Shown in pieces: positions 63,652 through 64,000 of a DNA stretch of 64,000 bases. Under the pieces are notes generated by a model. It searched no databases and was not told the origin of the DNA. It worked only from the letters and a program-made list of their open reading frames with translations. This stretch comes from Lentisphaerae bacterium GWF2_50_93 (GTDB lineage Bacteria > Verrucomicrobiota > Lentisphaeria > Victivallales > GWF2-50-93): contig MHBI01000071.1 of the NCBI GenBank assembly GCA_001804815.1, positions 1-64,000 of the forward strand. Reading direction: 5' to 3'. A program made the translations under genes and the position numbers. Every line of letters starts with the position of its first letter. Within the stretch, counting starts at the first letter, position 1.

Positions 63652-64000
63652 ATGTTCGGGAACCGTGCGACGACAAGAAACGCAGTCATATTCATTTCAG
63701 GCGAAGCGTTCTGGGGGTTCAACTCATCCCTGATTGCATCCTCGACTGTTCTTGCGGTTCTGCTCAGCGAACTTGGCGCCAGCGACAGGGTCATAGGCTC
63801 CATCGGCGCGATTGAAGCCGGCCTGATGGTATTGCCGCAGATCATCGGGATGTATTTCTTCTCCTCCCGGAAGAACAGGAAGAGGAACCTGATCATATGG
63901 CATCTCGTGGTGATGATCCCGTTTCTTTTCATAAGCGGCGGACTCATACTTTTCGAAAACAGCTTCCCTGCCTCAATCCTCAAATGGGCTCTGCTTACAT
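63652..64000 (+). CDS. membrane transporter, 5' part (window edge)
   Basis: An open frame from ATG 63652, behind a strong GGGGAGG site, runs off the window after 116 codons. Its start MFGNRATTRNAVIFISGEAF and three hydrophobic segments separated by basic loops (FFSSRKNRKRN) fit a major-facilitator-type transporter. The remainder lies outside, so the family call is tentative. Confidence 0.6.
   Translation, partial: MFGNRATTRNAVIFISGEAFWGFNSSLIASSTVLAVLLSELGASDRVIGSIGAIEAGLMVLPQIIGMYFFSSRKNRKRNLIIWHLVVMIPFLFISGGLILFENSFPASILKWALLT

Noticed and set aside
1..64000. CRISPR array or intact insertion sequence
   Set aside because: I found no regularly spaced repeat series, no Cas-like protein, no transposase and no integrase in the window.

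Overview
The window looks like a piece of a chromosome from a strictly anaerobic, fermentative, Gram-negative-type bacterium. It fits the PVC superphylum best (Lentisphaerota, Kiritimatiellota or a related lineage). The evidence is an energy-converting Ech-type [NiFe] hydrogenase with its maturation genes, a membrane-bound pyrophosphatase, LL-diaminopimelate aminotransferase, large secreted DUF4091 and alpha-2-macroglobulin proteins, a zinc-ribbon Ser/Thr kinase, and a small coiled-coil protein of a kind I associate with Verrucomicrobia and relatives. The lineage call is inference. No rRNA, CRISPR array or intact insertion sequence is visible.

Layout. 1-664: gene-poor start with a 20-bp tandem repeat, a stray copy of a tRNA 3' end, then tRNA-Tyr and tRNA-Gly on the minus strand. 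739-5434: a secreted DUF4091 glycosidase-like protein, a lone receiver protein and a small exported protein. 5653-8085: membrane pyrophosphatase. 8243-18359: hydrogenase block, with hypC-hypD, echABCDEF and a carbamoyltransferase-only hypF on the plus strand, and hypE-hypA-hypB on the minus strand behind a DtxR-type regulator. 18891-31688: mixed metabolic genes (Nudix hydrolase, DAHP synthase, Ppx/GppA, dapL, a stand-alone AICAR transformylase, polysaccharide deacetylase, orphan umuD, an RlmI-like methyltransferase, ptsP, trmB) plus an RHH-PIN toxin-antitoxin pair. 31777-40255: Ser/Thr kinase, purF and a 1496-residue hybrid histidine kinase. 40358-41054: MNT-HEPN pair. 41178-59873: an envelope block holding a serpin that has lost its middle, a 2070-residue alpha-2-macroglobulin, a CsgG-like protein and three giant tandem paralogues. 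60389-64000: a decayed small membrane gene, a lactonase-type beta-propeller, a lipoprotein and the start of a transporter.

How the genes fit together. Ech hydrogenase can couple reduced ferredoxin to H2 and an ion gradient, and the pyrophosphatase can add to that gradient from PPi; the Hyp proteins build the NiFe centre. The most unusual part is the 48-60 kb block. Three consecutive exported proteins share signal peptide, two CsgG/FlgT-like domains, a TPR stretch and a module that I read as an archaemetzincin (peptidase M54) fold. That module keeps the four-cysteine zinc site but has lost the HExxH catalytic motif. Each paralogue also carries a carbohydrate-type domain (PA14, or CBM9-like at the N or C terminus). 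They lie beside two protease-inhibitor families, alpha-2-macroglobulin and serpin, which suggests an envelope system for binding rather than cutting. This is the best candidate for an undescribed system here.

Two multidomain enzymes appear only as single domains: HypF (carbamoyltransferase part only) and PurH (transformylase part only).
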